Origin: Lamellibrachia columna
Taxonomy: Eukaryota > Annelida > Polychaeta > Sabellida > Siboglinidae
Assembly (NCBI GenBank): GCA_963662155.1
Contig: OY759263.1
Coordinates: forward strand, 21,560,484 to 21,624,483
Direction: 5' to 3'
DNA length: 64,000 bases
In this document: positions 43,156 to 57,361 of the stretch, in pieces
Layout: every line of letters starts with the position of its first letter
Position numbering within the stretch: the first letter of the stretch is position 1
The notes under the pieces: model-generated
What the model saw: only the letters and a program-made list of their open reading frames with translations
Told to the model about the DNA's origin: nothing
The model's database searches: none
Program-made: the position numbers and the translations under genes

Positions 43156-45310
43156 TTCAGAATCAGAATCAGTTTATTACTGGCAATTTTTCAGTTGGAT
43201 TGTACATACAGTCACGATAAAATACACAAAGCCACGCATGTATAATTCTGTTATAAAACACTGGAAATTACGTTAAAATAATTATTGCACATTTTGTACG
43301 TAATAACAGTAATGCAATTAAATTAAAATTACATTTATATACATTCACTAAAACGAACCGTGAACGCAACCCACTCAGTAGGAGGCACTTTATATTAAAA
43401 CTGACTGTATCATTATAATTACATTAATACAGTTCATCATATTCAACATAATTGAATTACATTAAAATTAAAATAAATACATTACTTTAGATATTATAAT
43501 TGTATTACAAAACATACCCCATAAACCATTTAAGTGTTTTGACAGTTTTGACATGATATTAACGATTTTTTGTAGCGATTTGTGTTAGCCATTGGAACGG
43601 GTAGCTCGTTAAATGATCTTAGAGCATATGAAACCATTCGAGTGTCCGGTAGTAGCTTATTCAGTTTGTGGTCACCACGCCTCATTCTACCGAAATACGC
43701 TTTACATATCGCATTGCGCCTGTCGTGCAGCGTTGGTATGTTTACCATCTGCAGAATATCTTCGTACATAAAACCAGGAAATACAGTTTTGAGACACCGT
43801 TTTTGCATTATTTCGATATTGTCCGAAAAATATTTAGGCAAGTTCGTGTGCCATACCGGACAAGCATATTCAACTACTGGTGTGATCACATATACATAAA
43901 TGCTAACCAAATCGATTTGATTGATTCCAGCACGTTTCAAGTGATAGATCATATACACCCTCCCCCTTGTCTTTGCAAATATTTCATCTACATGTGCATT
44001 CTAACTTAAATCAGATGATATAGTTACACCGATAAATTTTGCTTGAGTAACTCTTTCAATATCAGTCCCATTTATATCAATATACGGCAGAGATTCAACA
44101 TACGTTCTATCTTTACATTACATTATTAATGCGCATATCATTATCGCTATGCCTCTGTGCAACAATGTTAGTTGAATCCTGTATGACAGATACTCTGCTC
44201 TTGTTGCATATTTCAAATATAGTGCTGTCATCTACATATTTGTAGATAGGGCAAGGTGTTCGTAAATCATTGATATGGACTAAAAAGTGTTTTGGTCCAG
44301 ACAAAGTTCCCCGGGGAACGCTTCCATTAGGGTAGCCTGGTCTTGATACAGCGTCCCCGATCTTAACTCTCCGCTCACGGTCTAGGAGAAACGCTGCCAT
44401 CCATCGGACTAGATGTGGTGGTAATTCCATTTTGACCAAATGCTTTCCTGTAGTCCAGAAATAAAACTCTCGCAAAATTGCCCGTTACATCAGTCGCTTC
44501 ATACCACTTGTGGAGTATTTCAACCAGAACATCAGTATACAAGTCCCTGCCATACCCCTGAACTGCCTATCATCAATCTGAGGTTTAACACAACTATCGA
44601 CCCACTTCAGCACAAGTGACTCAAACACCTTTGCAAGAATTGGAGTTAGCGATATAGGTCTAATGTCATTTTCCACTGTGTCTTGTGGATGTTTCTTTGA
44701 CAACGGAATGACTGTTGCTGTCTTCCATAGCTTGGGTAGTACTCCTTCCATGAGTGAGCTGTTAGAGATAGCTCTGACCAGTGCCGCGAGAAGGTGCGAA
44801 AAGTCTTTCAATGCCCATGGCGGAATGTTGTCCGGTACAGTGGCTTTGTTAACCTTGACCTTTTCAAGTGCCACCTCCGTATCTGTCACGTTGATAATGA
44901 ACTCAGCTGGCAATGGTTCGTCGGCGTCAAAGATTGGGTGAAAGGACTTCAATCATAGTGTCTCCACACAATGACACAAAGACTCCAATCATAGAGTTGG
45001 CCAAGCTGTCCAAATCCCCATCAGTGTATTTATTGACCAGTCCCTGCATCACATTGCGGCTGCCAGATGATGTTCCCAACAGAGGCTTCATGTGTTTCCA
45101 CCAGTCACGTGTCGATGATTCCTCGAGCGATTTTTTATTGGTAAAACTGGTGGTGCGATTTTGGCGCTGTGCGATTCACTAAGTTCCTCAGTCTTCTGGC
45201 CTGTTCCATGTCACCAGACATACGAGCACGTTGACGCTGTCTGATCAGGTGCCTGAAGCCATATGTGATCCATGGTTTATCTTTGCTATGACGTGACACA
45301 GTCTTGTATG
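43156..45310 (-). mobile_element. CR1/L2-like LINE inserted into the gypsy gag
   Basis: Minus strand, 5' to 3': DKPWITYGFRHLIRQRQRAR (about 45275-45216), a linker, RT start KATVPDNIPPWALKDF (about 44850-44800) and DIRPISLTPILAKVFESLVL (44675-44616), ...QFRGMAG, MRE FYFWTTGKHLVKMELPPHL, a G..RPGYPNGSVPRGTLSGPKHF block, YKYVDDSTIFEI (about 44255-44220, catalytic Y.DD), and a long C-terminal frame (43958-43530, PVVEYACPVWH). The 3' terminus is (TGATTC)n on the minus strand at 43158-43175, a tail typical of L2/CR1-type elements. Several frameshifts; inactive. Confidence 0.85.
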
Positions 45311-45837
45311 TATGGAAAACACACTAGTATCGATCCGTTAGTTTTATCGGTTGTAAATTTGAGAATAAAAAAATAATTTGAGCTTAATAAATATGTCACA
45401 TTCAAAGTGACATAGGGCTAAACTCGAATGATTTTATGATTTAGTGCTAGAAAACGCAAAGCTAATGGTGAGATGTATGTAGGAATATACCTTTTCTTTG
45501 TGTTTTAAGTATCATATATTATCAAGTCTAAATGAACTATTAAAAAGGTTGGAGTGATTTAAATCTTTGAAAATTATGTCAACAAAACAATGATGTCTGT
45601 GTCTCTGGCTCTGATAAATAGCGAAGTGCTTCTGACTAATGATTTACAAACATAATAGGCCTGCTATTAAATGCAATAGTCTTCAAGACGCATCAAATAG
45701 GTCAAACTAAATAGTTTTGATAAAATAATAATAATCACTCAGGAGAGATAATAACGGTCCGTGATATTCATACATTAAATGTGTTACGGTTTGACATGCT
45801 TCCGAAAGTGTTAGTTCTGACAGAAGATCAGACTCAC
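45311..45837. other. No gene recognised
   Basis: AT-rich sequence between the LINE and the large palindrome. No frame and no repeat identified. Confidence 0.4.
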
Positions 45838-46312
45838 CTTTATTTATTTAAAGGCATGCCTTTAATTAACTAAAGGCATACCTTTAATTATTTAAATACA
45901 TGTATGTACGGTTAAAGGCGTGGTTGTAACATTAAAAGCATGCCTTTAATTAATTAAACGCGCGTATGTAATGTTAAAGGCATGCTTTTAATTAATTAAA
46001 TACGTGTATATAATTGAACCAATCAGAACCAGCGAAGTGAATTAACATAATTTAGTTTCGCTGGTTCTGATTCCTTACAGTTAAATACGCATACTTAATT
46101 ATTTAAAGGCATACTTTTAATGTTACATATGCGTACTTATTTAATTAAAGGCATGCCTTTATTATTTAAATACGCATATGTAAAGTAAAAAACGTGGTTG
46201 TCACGTTAAAAGCATGCCTTTAATTAATTAAAGGCATGCATTTAATTAATTAAGTACGCGTATATAACATTAAAGGCATGCCTTTAAATAATTAAGTGCG
46301 CGTATTTAATTG
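45838..46312. repeat. Composite palindrome rich in AAAGGCATGCCTTT and TTAATTAA
   Basis: Two arms of about 200-250 bp are approximate reverse complements around a centre at about 46037-46056. Innermost, AATCAGAACCAGCGAA (46020-46035) pairs with TTCGCTGGTTCTGATT (46057-46072). Each arm contains five or more copies of the self-complementary word AAAGGCATGCCTTTAATTAA, with ACGCGTA/TACGCGT-like spacers. No ORF. Structurally it looks like a foldback or MITE-type element; target duplications are not apparent. Confidence 0.9.
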
Positions 46313-46319
46313 TAAGAGA

Positions 46320-49300
46320 GGTTTATGACCGACACCGGCAATTTACTCTGGTGATTGGAACAACCACCACACTGACTGGGGTTATGCAGGCAGCAATCAG
46401 GATGGAATAACTTTATCTGAATCAACAACTTAGCCCTCCTCCACGATCCGAAAGAAATGAGAACATTCCGCTCAGGCAGATGGTACAGTGAGACTAACCC
46501 TGATCTGACATGGACTGCTGGTCTAACATGACAACCAGTTATCAACACACCGGGGAACTTTCCACTCTCTCAACACCGTCCTTCCCTAATCACAACCAAT
46601 GACAATGATGAGAAAAGCGAAACAACACAGCAACTGAAAACTATGTCAACACGATGAAGAGCCACCATCAAGAGACTCACAGAAGAAAGGTAAACAACTC
46701 TGTCCCGTTGGAGCTAACGCCATTTCATCAACGCTCACCTCTAATAGCAAGTATGGTAATCCTGAAAAAAGATTATCCAAAGAGATAAGGCACCAGACAA
46801 CTGCCATGAAGCGCAGGCCAACCGCTGACCTCCACCTGACACAAGCTGTCAGTGATGATGAGGTAAAGGCCGCTGTAAGCACGCAGAAGCCAAAACCTGG
46901 CAAGCCTGCTGACAACCCTGCCAGCTACAGACCGATATCGTTGCTTTCTATTGTCTACAAACTCTTGGAGAGATTGATTCTCAACAGGATTACATACATT
47001 GTTGATCAACAACTACCACCGGAACGAGCTGGTTTTTGGATAAACAAGTGCACCGCCGATCAGGTTGTCCACCTCACTCAGGACATTGAAGATTCTTTCC
47101 AAAAGCGGGAAAAAACTGGAGTCGTTTTAGTTGACCTGACCGCTGCATTTGATATGGTGTGGCTAAAGGGGCTAGGCTGTAAGCTGATTCCAGACAGGAG
47201 GGATCATCTCCAATAGAACACTTGTCCTGTCCACGAGTGGGGGAGAGAGGAGCCGGCTAAAACGCCTTAGAAACGGTGCCAGGCAGGGATCTGTCTTTGC
47301 GCCAACCCTCTTCAACATCTATGTGTCAGATATGCCACCCACCACAGCCACAAAATATGCGTATGCTGATGACCTTGCTCTGTCAGTGTCCCTAAAATCT
47401 ACTCCAGACATAGAAGCATCTCTAACAGAGGACATGCACAAGACAGCCTCCTACCTACATCAATGGAGACTACGACAAAGCTAAGCCAAAACAACTGCAT
47501 CCCTATTTCACCTTCATACTACCATGTCATATAAGAAACTGAATGTCTCACTGAAGTGTAACATCCTTCCTTTCACCATCAACCCTGTCTACCTTGGGGT
47601 AGCCCATGGCAGATGCCTCACGTATAAAGAACACCCAGTGAAAGCTGCTAAGAAAGTGTACTCTCGTGTTGGGGCAATAAGGCGTCTGACAGGAACATCT
47701 TGGGAGCCGACTTTACTCTCTCAGAACTTCAACTATCGCGCTTTTATTCCCACTTGCAGAATACTGTTGCCCAACCCGGGTAGACGAAGTAGACACTGCC
47801 CTAAATTCATCAATGCGAACCATGTGAAGTACACTCCCACTGAGATGTGTGATGTACACCCTCACTGAGATGTGTGATGTACACCCTCACTGAGATGTGT
47901 GATGTACACCCTCACTGAGATGTGTGATGTACACTCCCACTGAGATGTGTGATGTACACTCCCACTGAGATGTGTGATGTACACTCCCACTGAAATGTCT
48001 GATGTACACCCCCACTGAGATGTGTGATGTACACCCCACTGAGATGTGTGATGTACACCCTCACTGAGATGTGTGATGTACACTCCCACTGAAATGTGTG
48101 ATGTACACCCCCACTGAGATGTGTGATGTACACTCCCACTGAAATGTCTGATGTACACCCCCACTGAGATGTGTGATGTACACCCCACTGAGATGTGTGA
48201 TGTACACTCCCACTGAGATGTGTAATGTACACTCACACTGAGATGTGTGATGTACACTCCCACTGAGATGTCTGATGTACACCCCCACTGAGATGTGTGA
48301 TGTACACCCCCACTGAGATGTGTGATGTACACTCCCACTGAGATGTGTGATGTACACCCCCACTGAGATGTGTGATGTACACCCCCACTGAGATGTCTGA
48401 TGTACACCCCCACTGAGATGTCTAATGTACACCCCACTAAGATGTGTAATGTACACTCCCACTGAAATGTGTGATGTACACCCCCACTGAGATGTGTGAT
48501 GTACACTCCCACTGAGATGTGTGATGTACACCCCACTGAGATGTGTGATGTACACTCCCACTGAGATGTGTGATGTACACTCCCACTAAGATGTGTGATG
48601 TACACCCCCACTGAGATGTGTGATGTACACTCCCACTGAGATGTGTGATGTACACTTCCACTGAGATGTGTAATGTACACTCCCACTGAGATGTGTGATG
48701 TACACCCCCACTGAGATGTGTGATGTACACTCCCACTGAGATGTGTGATGTACACCCCCACTGAGATGTGTGATGTACACCCCCACTGAGATGTGTGATG
48801 TAAACTCCCACTGAGATGTGTGATGTACACCCCCACTGAGATGTGTGATGTACACTCCCACTGAGATGTCTAATGTACACCCCACTAAGATGTGTAATGT
48901 ACACTCCCACTGAAATGTGTGATGTACACCCCACTGAGATGTGTGATGTACACTCCCACTGAGATGTGTGATGTACACCCCCACTGAGATGTGTGATGTA
49001 CACCCCCACTGAGATGTGTGATGTACACTCCCACTGAGATGTGTGATGTACACTTCCACTGAGATGTGTAATGTACACTCCCACTGAGATGTGTGATGTA
49101 CACCCCCACTGAGATGTGTGATGTACACTCCCACTGAGATGTGTGATGTACACCCCCACTGAGATGTGTGATGTACACCCCCACTGAGATGTGTGATGTA
49201 CACTCCCACTGAGATGTGTGATGTACACCCCCACTGAGATGTGTGATGTACACCCCTACTGAGATGTGTGATGTACACTCCCACTGAGATGTGTGATGTA

Positions 49301-50215
49301 CACCCTCACTGAGATGTGTGATGTACACCCCCACTGAGATGTGTAATGTACACCCCCACTGAGATGTGTGATGTACACCCCCACTGAGATGTGTGATGTA
49401 CACCCCCACTGAGATGTGTGATGTACACCCCCACTGAGATGTGTGATATACACCCCCACTGAGATGTGTGATGTACACTCCCATTGAGATGTGTGATGTA
49501 CACCCTCACTGAGATGTGTGATGTACACCCTCACTGAGATGTGTGATGTACACCCCCACTGAGATGTGTGATGTACACCCCCACTGAGATGTGTGATGTA
49601 CACCCCCACTGAGATGTGTGATGTACACCCCCACACAGATGCTGCCAGCATTGACTGGCGTACTCCCTCCTGAAATATGACGACAGAAAGCAACACTTGA
49701 TCTTGCCCTGAGTGCTGAACGGGATGAACAACACATACTGCATGAATACACTGAGCAGCGCATTAAACAGAGGCTTAAATCAAGAAGACCTTTCACAAGA
49801 GAGGCAAGTGAATTACTCGAACAATGTGAGACTGGCAGTGGCCGTGCCTGGGCTCATGACCATCTCATGACAACTTGGGAAGACGAAGACAACCGACTCA
49901 ACCGCTTCATCAACACGCCATCTAATCACCCTCCTTGGTACAAGTTGGAGAGTCTCCCCTGATGTAAGCTAAACCTAATTCGACCTGGTGCTGGCAGATT
50001 CAACGCTAAAATGCACCAACTTGGATACAGAGATATCGCCACGTGTGCCTTCGGTGATACCCCTCAGACTGCCGACCACCCACTGGAATGCTCAGCATGC
50101 CGGCCTGCATGCAACGAGGACTTCCTGGCAGTCAACGAAGCAGCAGTGACATGGCCAGCTATACGATGTATAGTGGAAGTGGAAGTATACGAAATAAGAA
50201 GACACTATAATTAAT
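46320..50215 (+). mobile_element. RTE/BovB-like LINE, ORF split by a 1.8-kb minisatellite
   Basis: Plus strand: endonuclease end (TTLTGVMQAAIR region; in another frame HTDWGYAGSNQDGITLS, about 46365-46415), then LFHSQHRPSL-like text, RT start SYRPISLLSIVYKLLERLIL (46922-46981), DQQLPPERAGFWINKCTADQ, VVLVDLTAAFDMVW (about 47119-47160), NGARQGSVFAPTLFNIY (about 47271-47322), KYAYADDLALSV (47356-47391), YLGVAHGRCLTYKEH (47590-47634). At 47826 the protein frame enters the 25-bp array; behind it the LINE frame resumes (LDLALSAERDEQHILHEYTE near 49700-49760; AHDHL, NRFINTPSNHPPWYKL; CAFGDTPQTADHPLECSAC near 50046-50102) to a stop near 50213. A few frameshifts elsewhere. Confidence 0.85.
47826..49635. 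repeat. Minisatellite: about 72 copies of a 25-bp unit
   Basis: The unit starts TGAGATGTGTGATGTACAC and ends in a C-rich hexamer that varies (CTCCCAC, CCCCCAC, CCTCAC). Occasional 24-bp units lack one C. Rare variants (GTCTAATG plus ACTAAGATG, at 48421 and 48869; CACTTCCACTG at 48653 and 49051) recur in the same local order about 400-450 bp apart, pointing to higher-order duplication. Because 25 is one more than a multiple of three and the unit lacks minus-strand stops, all three minus frames stay open and give spurious proteins of up to 324 residues (SGSVHHTSQW-type repeats). Confidence 0.97.
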
Positions 50216-50779
50216 CCGGCGTTGTTAATAGACACATGTGCGTCTTATTTCGTTATGAAAATTCTTTCGGAAAGCTTAGGGAATAAACAAGACTTGCTTG
50301 ATAATTATATTTAGTCCATGGACCAGATGGGGAAACCTTACCCCCTAGTGAATTTACTCCACAATGTTTTTTAAGGAGGCTATGACATGCACATTTGAAA
50401 TTCAGTTGTTTGCTACCTGGAATTGCTGCAATCGTGTATTTTGTGGTGGTTTAATACAACCAATGTCAATAGCAAAGCTTGAAAGTAAGGACAGGGGTAG
50501 GGGTAGATAGTAGTTCATTTTATCAACACATATCTGCTGACTATAGCAAATGTGGTATCATTGGAAAGGTATTTGAACACTCGTTCCAACAGTGTTACAG
50601 TTAACATATAATTGTGCAAGAATGACATCATTATGACATCATGCCTGAGAAATTACTCAACAGTTTAGTCCATAGGCCAGACAGGGGAACCCCTACAGTT
50701 TACGCCACAATGTTTTTTTAGGAAGTAACAGCATACACTGCGGGTTCAGTGTGTCCAGATCAGATACGCAAGCATCAAT

Positions 50780-52440
50780 AAATCCAGTTGACTTGACTAT
50801 TGAACAGACGATCAATCGCCATGCGGAGACCAGGGGAGGCATCATTGGATTCAGCAGAAACTATCCAGCCTACTACCGATGGTGTATGACCATACATGCC
50901 AGAGCAGGCTACGTAGAAACCACATTGGGGATGGCAGGTATGACATGTTCTGAAGACAAGACACACAAAGGCCTACGGCCATCAGAGATCAGACGTGGCG
51001 AGAAAGATCTTCAGACACTGATTCCACAATTTAATAATTCCATTTGAAGTTGAGGTCAAGGAAGATCTGTTTTGTATTTCTTCTGGCGCACGAGCCCAAG
51101 CTGAAGTTGCGAATGATATCTTGAATGGTGAAGCAGTTGGCAAAGCAGCATTCAAAACCTTTATCCAGAAGGGGCTTGTTGCCCAAATTCGATGCATCTC
51201 TCCCACAGGCAGTCATTAAATACGGTTGGTTCTCTTGAAAAGACCAAGAAACTAAAGTCCTCGAAGATAGTCCAAATATCAGCACAACGGAATCTCTTTG
51301 GGCAGCTGCTAATTCTCTCTGGAGACAGCAACCTTAGTCTACAGAAGGTACTGCAATATCCAATTGGTTCCACTTTAGCTACACCGGATGGGCTTCCAGT
51401 AAAGACAGACAAGGCCAAACTGATGCACCAGCTTGAAGACTTGGATGCATACGTCGTTGAAGGGAACGCCCTACTGCAGGCACTCACTGCACTGCCTCAG
51501 ACATTTGGAGAGTTGTCTGAAACTGTTCAGCGTGCTGCCCAAGGTGAAGAGGGTGGACTTTGTGACCGACACCTACAAGGACAACTCAATCAAGTCAGCT
51601 GAAAGAAGACAACGAGGAACTTCGAATGCATACCTCGTTAAATGCCCCTCAACAAAACTGCCAAAAGAATGGAAATCACTCCTATCAAACAATGTCAACA
51701 AGACAAATTTGACCAGGCTTGTGCTGTCAGAATGGCAAAAGACAAAGTATGCTGCACAATTCCAGGGTAGTCAGATCTTAAATTCTTTGTCTGTGGGGAC
51801 AGCTGTATCTCATTGACCTCAGCTGATGGCATCACAGTAGAAAGTTCTCCCGTCCCAGCACTATCCTCGTCTCAGGAAGACGCCGACACACGAATCATGT
51901 TACACTGTTTCCGTGTAGCTACATCAAGTACATCTGACCTCACCGTCTGATTGGCCGATACCGATGTGTTCTGTATTATGGTAACCGAATAGAGCAGAAC
52001 GTATACTTTGAAACTGGCTTTGAAAACAAAAGACGACTGATGGATATGAAACGCCTCATCCGTAAACACGGTCAACTGATGTGTTCAGCAATGCTTGCAT
52101 AGCATGCGTTTTCTGTTTTTCCGAAAGACTATGGTAAAGCATCCCGTGTTTGTAGATGATTTCGGGACACTTGGTGAGACAGACGGCGCTCCTGAAGGTA
52201 GTCAGACCGAGCTGGACAAGTTTGTTTGCTGTATGTATGTTAAACTATCATACAAAGATGTCTGTCTGAGAATGCCCTTGACACTGACAATGACGACGAT
52301 GAAGAGAACATACGTGTGGCCAGCCTATTTGACATCATGTACGATGATAGAGATGATGATTTTGAAGACAACTCAACTGCACTAGCCAACTGTCTGTTGA
52401 CCAATGCTTCCAGCATGTTGACCGAAACAACTTATTGTAA
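50780..52440 (+). pseudogene. C-terminal part of an uncharacterised metazoan multi-copy protein (in element A)
   Basis: Pieces in three frames: DLTIEQTINRHAETRGGIIG (about 50788-50847) and YYRWCM; then EVEVKEDLFCISSGA; QKVLQYPIGSTLATPDGLPV with KTDKAKLMHQLED (51343-51441); VDFVTDTYKDNSIKSAERRQ (51556-51615) and KLPKEWKSLLSNN; ENKRRLMDM; HAF...FRKTMVKHPVFVDDF (near 52104-52165); ELDKFVCCMY. I recognise this as the second half of a long family found as 'uncharacterised' predicted proteins in corals, molluscs and fish; no biochemical role is known to me. Stops and frameshifts throughout: a pseudogene. The N-terminal half, which survives at 58-59.5 kb in another copy, is missing. Confidence 0.7.
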
Positions 52441-52493
52441 GTAGTATTTAATGCAAAAGAAAAGTATGTTTATGATTGATTATTATATATATA

Positions 52494-52555
52494 CGCACGT
52501 ACGTACGTACGTACGTACATACATACATACATACATACATACATACATACATACG

Positions 52556-52630
<75 letters not shown>
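52494..52630. repeat. Compound (ACGT)n(ACAT)n(TA)n microsatellite
   Basis: About six ACGT units, then about eleven ACAT units, then about 70 bp of AT dinucleotides, each transition differing by one base class. Lies near the right end of element A. Confidence 0.97.
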
Positions 52631-52636
<6 letters not shown>

Positions 52637-53017
52637 CCACTCGTGCGAATGAGTTGTACTCCAAAATACGTAAAAAGTATATCCTTTTAAATGATAAACA
52701 AATTCATCAATTATGATTCCCTGCTTTCAACTATGAAAAGTAATTATGACGTGTGATTGAAAATTCCCTAGGGGGTGGGGGGTTATACCTGGCCCACGGA
52801 CTAATATTTGACCATATTTAAACATCCGGGTTCTGTCACAATGGGACGTGATGTTTGCCACGAGGCGGTTGTAAGAGCGAGAAACGGCGACACCTCGCGG
52901 AGCCTTGTTAATGGGGGCTACCGGCAAAATTAAATCTGATGCATATAACGGTGGCGCCACATGGTGGATTGGGCACCAGTCAATAATATGAACATCTATA
53001 AAAATCATAACAAAATA

Positions 53018-53360
53018 TGGCGTTTGCTTATTCATGCAAAGATAACTTTTCAGTCTACGACAAATAATAATTGTCTTTCCAATCCTGCCTTTTGTAGAAT
53101 GGTCTTATGTGTCATGTACAGTTCTTATGAACAGCTGCTTTGTAGGCCCTATTGTTATGATGAATCATGTTTATGTTGCTGGTGTTCTACTCGTATAGAC
53201 CTTTATCTTGACATTTATCAACTGTTTAGTTTCTCTTCCACATAGCAAATCCACATATCAAAGATACCAGTTTCAGGAGAAAACCAGCGGTGGAGACATC
53301 TCGCAATAAAACATATTATCATCTGCTGTAGGTACGAGATGTGACGAACAATTGAATAAG
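53018..53360 (+). other. Duplicated upstream region of a LicD copy
   Basis: This segment aligns with 60711-61069, the 5' flank of LicD copy 2 (shared words include GATAACTTTTCA, CTACGACAAATAATAAT, GTGTCATGTACAG, GAGAAAACCAGCGGTGGAG and the acceptor-like TTATCATCTGCTGTAG). It therefore marks a tandem segmental duplicate ending in the pseudogene at 53361. Confidence 0.85.
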
Positions 53361-53510
53361 ATGACAAGTAAAACGGTTATTCTCCTCAGACATGTGGCAC
53401 GCCCGCCAGGCAGACACATTCGCGCAGGAGACACCGACTGACTGAAGCAGGCGTGCGATGCACTGACGTGGCGGTCACATAGACGGCTCCTCGACTTGCT
53501 TCGTGAATAT
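53361..53510 (+). pseudogene. LicD-like pseudogene, truncated
   Basis: Starts with the same MTSK as copy 2 (ATG at 53361) but lacks about 45 bp encoding most of the transmembrane segment, so it passes directly into VILLRHVARPPG. A TGA at 53439-53441 stops it after 26 codons. Homology continues in frame behind the stop (LKQACDALTWRSHRRLL) to about 53500, then ends abruptly before the catalytic domain. Confidence 0.85.
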
Positions 53511-55872
<2,362 letters not shown>

Positions 55873-56038
55873 GAATGGAATTGTATTTACCGGCGGTGGT
55901 AACTTTCATGGTTGCCCGCCGGAATTTACTACGTGTAACAGCAGAACTATTGGATCTATCGAAAAACTATTGGATCTATCGAAAACGCAGGCATAGACAA
56001 AATTAAGGCAAATGTTACGCCACCGTAAAACGATACGG

Positions 56039-56237
<199 letters not shown>

Positions 56238-56583
56238 TGTTTCTTGTGGTGTCGAATGCGTAGTAAGTAGCTGGTCTAGTTCTAAGTATGGCCGCAGCTC
56301 GTTTGATGTAGGAATAAGGGACAGGTGGATACATAAGTAAAGGTTGGTAAAGGGCATATTTTAATGCCAGGTTGTATGCATCACATGTACACCAGTAAAC
56401 AAAATCATTGTACATACAAGTCGATTATAACCAGTTATTGATGTACCTAATAAAACAACAGTGTATGCACACAACCAATCAAATTGGTAATCACCATAAT
56501 ACATCAAAGGTGAGGGGCTACGTGCCACAGGCACTACTCCATAGAGAGAAGTGCCACCCCCACCCATGGCCACACATTACACA

Positions 56584-56850
<267 letters not shown>

Positions 56851-57361
56851 GTAAGTTTGATCTGATTCTGTTATGTGTACGAAAAACTGGGCAATTGGTA
56901 TATGTTTAGATAATGACACATGTTAAGGTAATGGCATAGTCAAGTAGAAAAGCAGCAACATATGCGTGGCTCGTCAGAAGAATATGGCCTACAACGCAGC
57001 TGATCACAAACACCGGACATTATACATAAGAACGTTCTACAAAAGGCAGAATTGAAAAGACAATTATTGGAAATACATTAAATATATGTTATTATCTGTA
57101 CGACATGTAATGAGAATGTTAGATTTAAACATTTTCATTGTATGAATAAGCAAAAGCTACGAACACCGAAACACATCAACAGTAGAACAAAGCTGCATCG
57201 GAAATTCGCGAATGAGTTTCTGCGGTGTTCAAATATGTAGTGTAATAATAATTTAAAGCGAAACAGAAGCTGTTGGTGCCAGCCACATCTGGTTCATGTT
57301 GTGTTTGACCCTGGCATATCATGTTCTTTATCGATTGAGGCGCACCAGTGAGTGTCGGCTG
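56851..57361. other. No gene recognised
   Basis: Unique sequence between the AT tract and element B. No frame or repeat identified. Confidence 0.4.

Larger units (their letters stand above)
50306..52808 (+). mobile_element. Element A: terminal-inverted-repeat element carrying an uncharacterised gene
   Basis: Left end ATATTTAGTCCATGGACCAG (about 50307-50326) followed by ACCCCCTAG.GAATTT matches the reverse complement of the right end (AAATATTAGTCCGTGGGCCAG, about 52788-52808, followed by CCCCCTAGGGAATTTT). A second, diverged copy of the left end (TTTAGTCCATAGGCCAGACA) lies at about 50665, so the left arm has sub-repeats. The interior carries the broken gene at 50780-52440 and a later (ACGT)n(ACAT)n(TA)n expansion. 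Target duplications are not clear. Confidence 0.7.

Noticed and set aside
47826..49635. CRISPR-like array
   Set aside because: Units are directly adjacent with no unique spacers, and the window is an animal genome.
47862..49696. Minus-strand repeat proteins of 199-324 residues (SVHHTSQW-type)
   Set aside because: The 25-bp array keeps all three minus frames open; the array interrupts a plus-strand LINE ORF and shows no start context or other domain.
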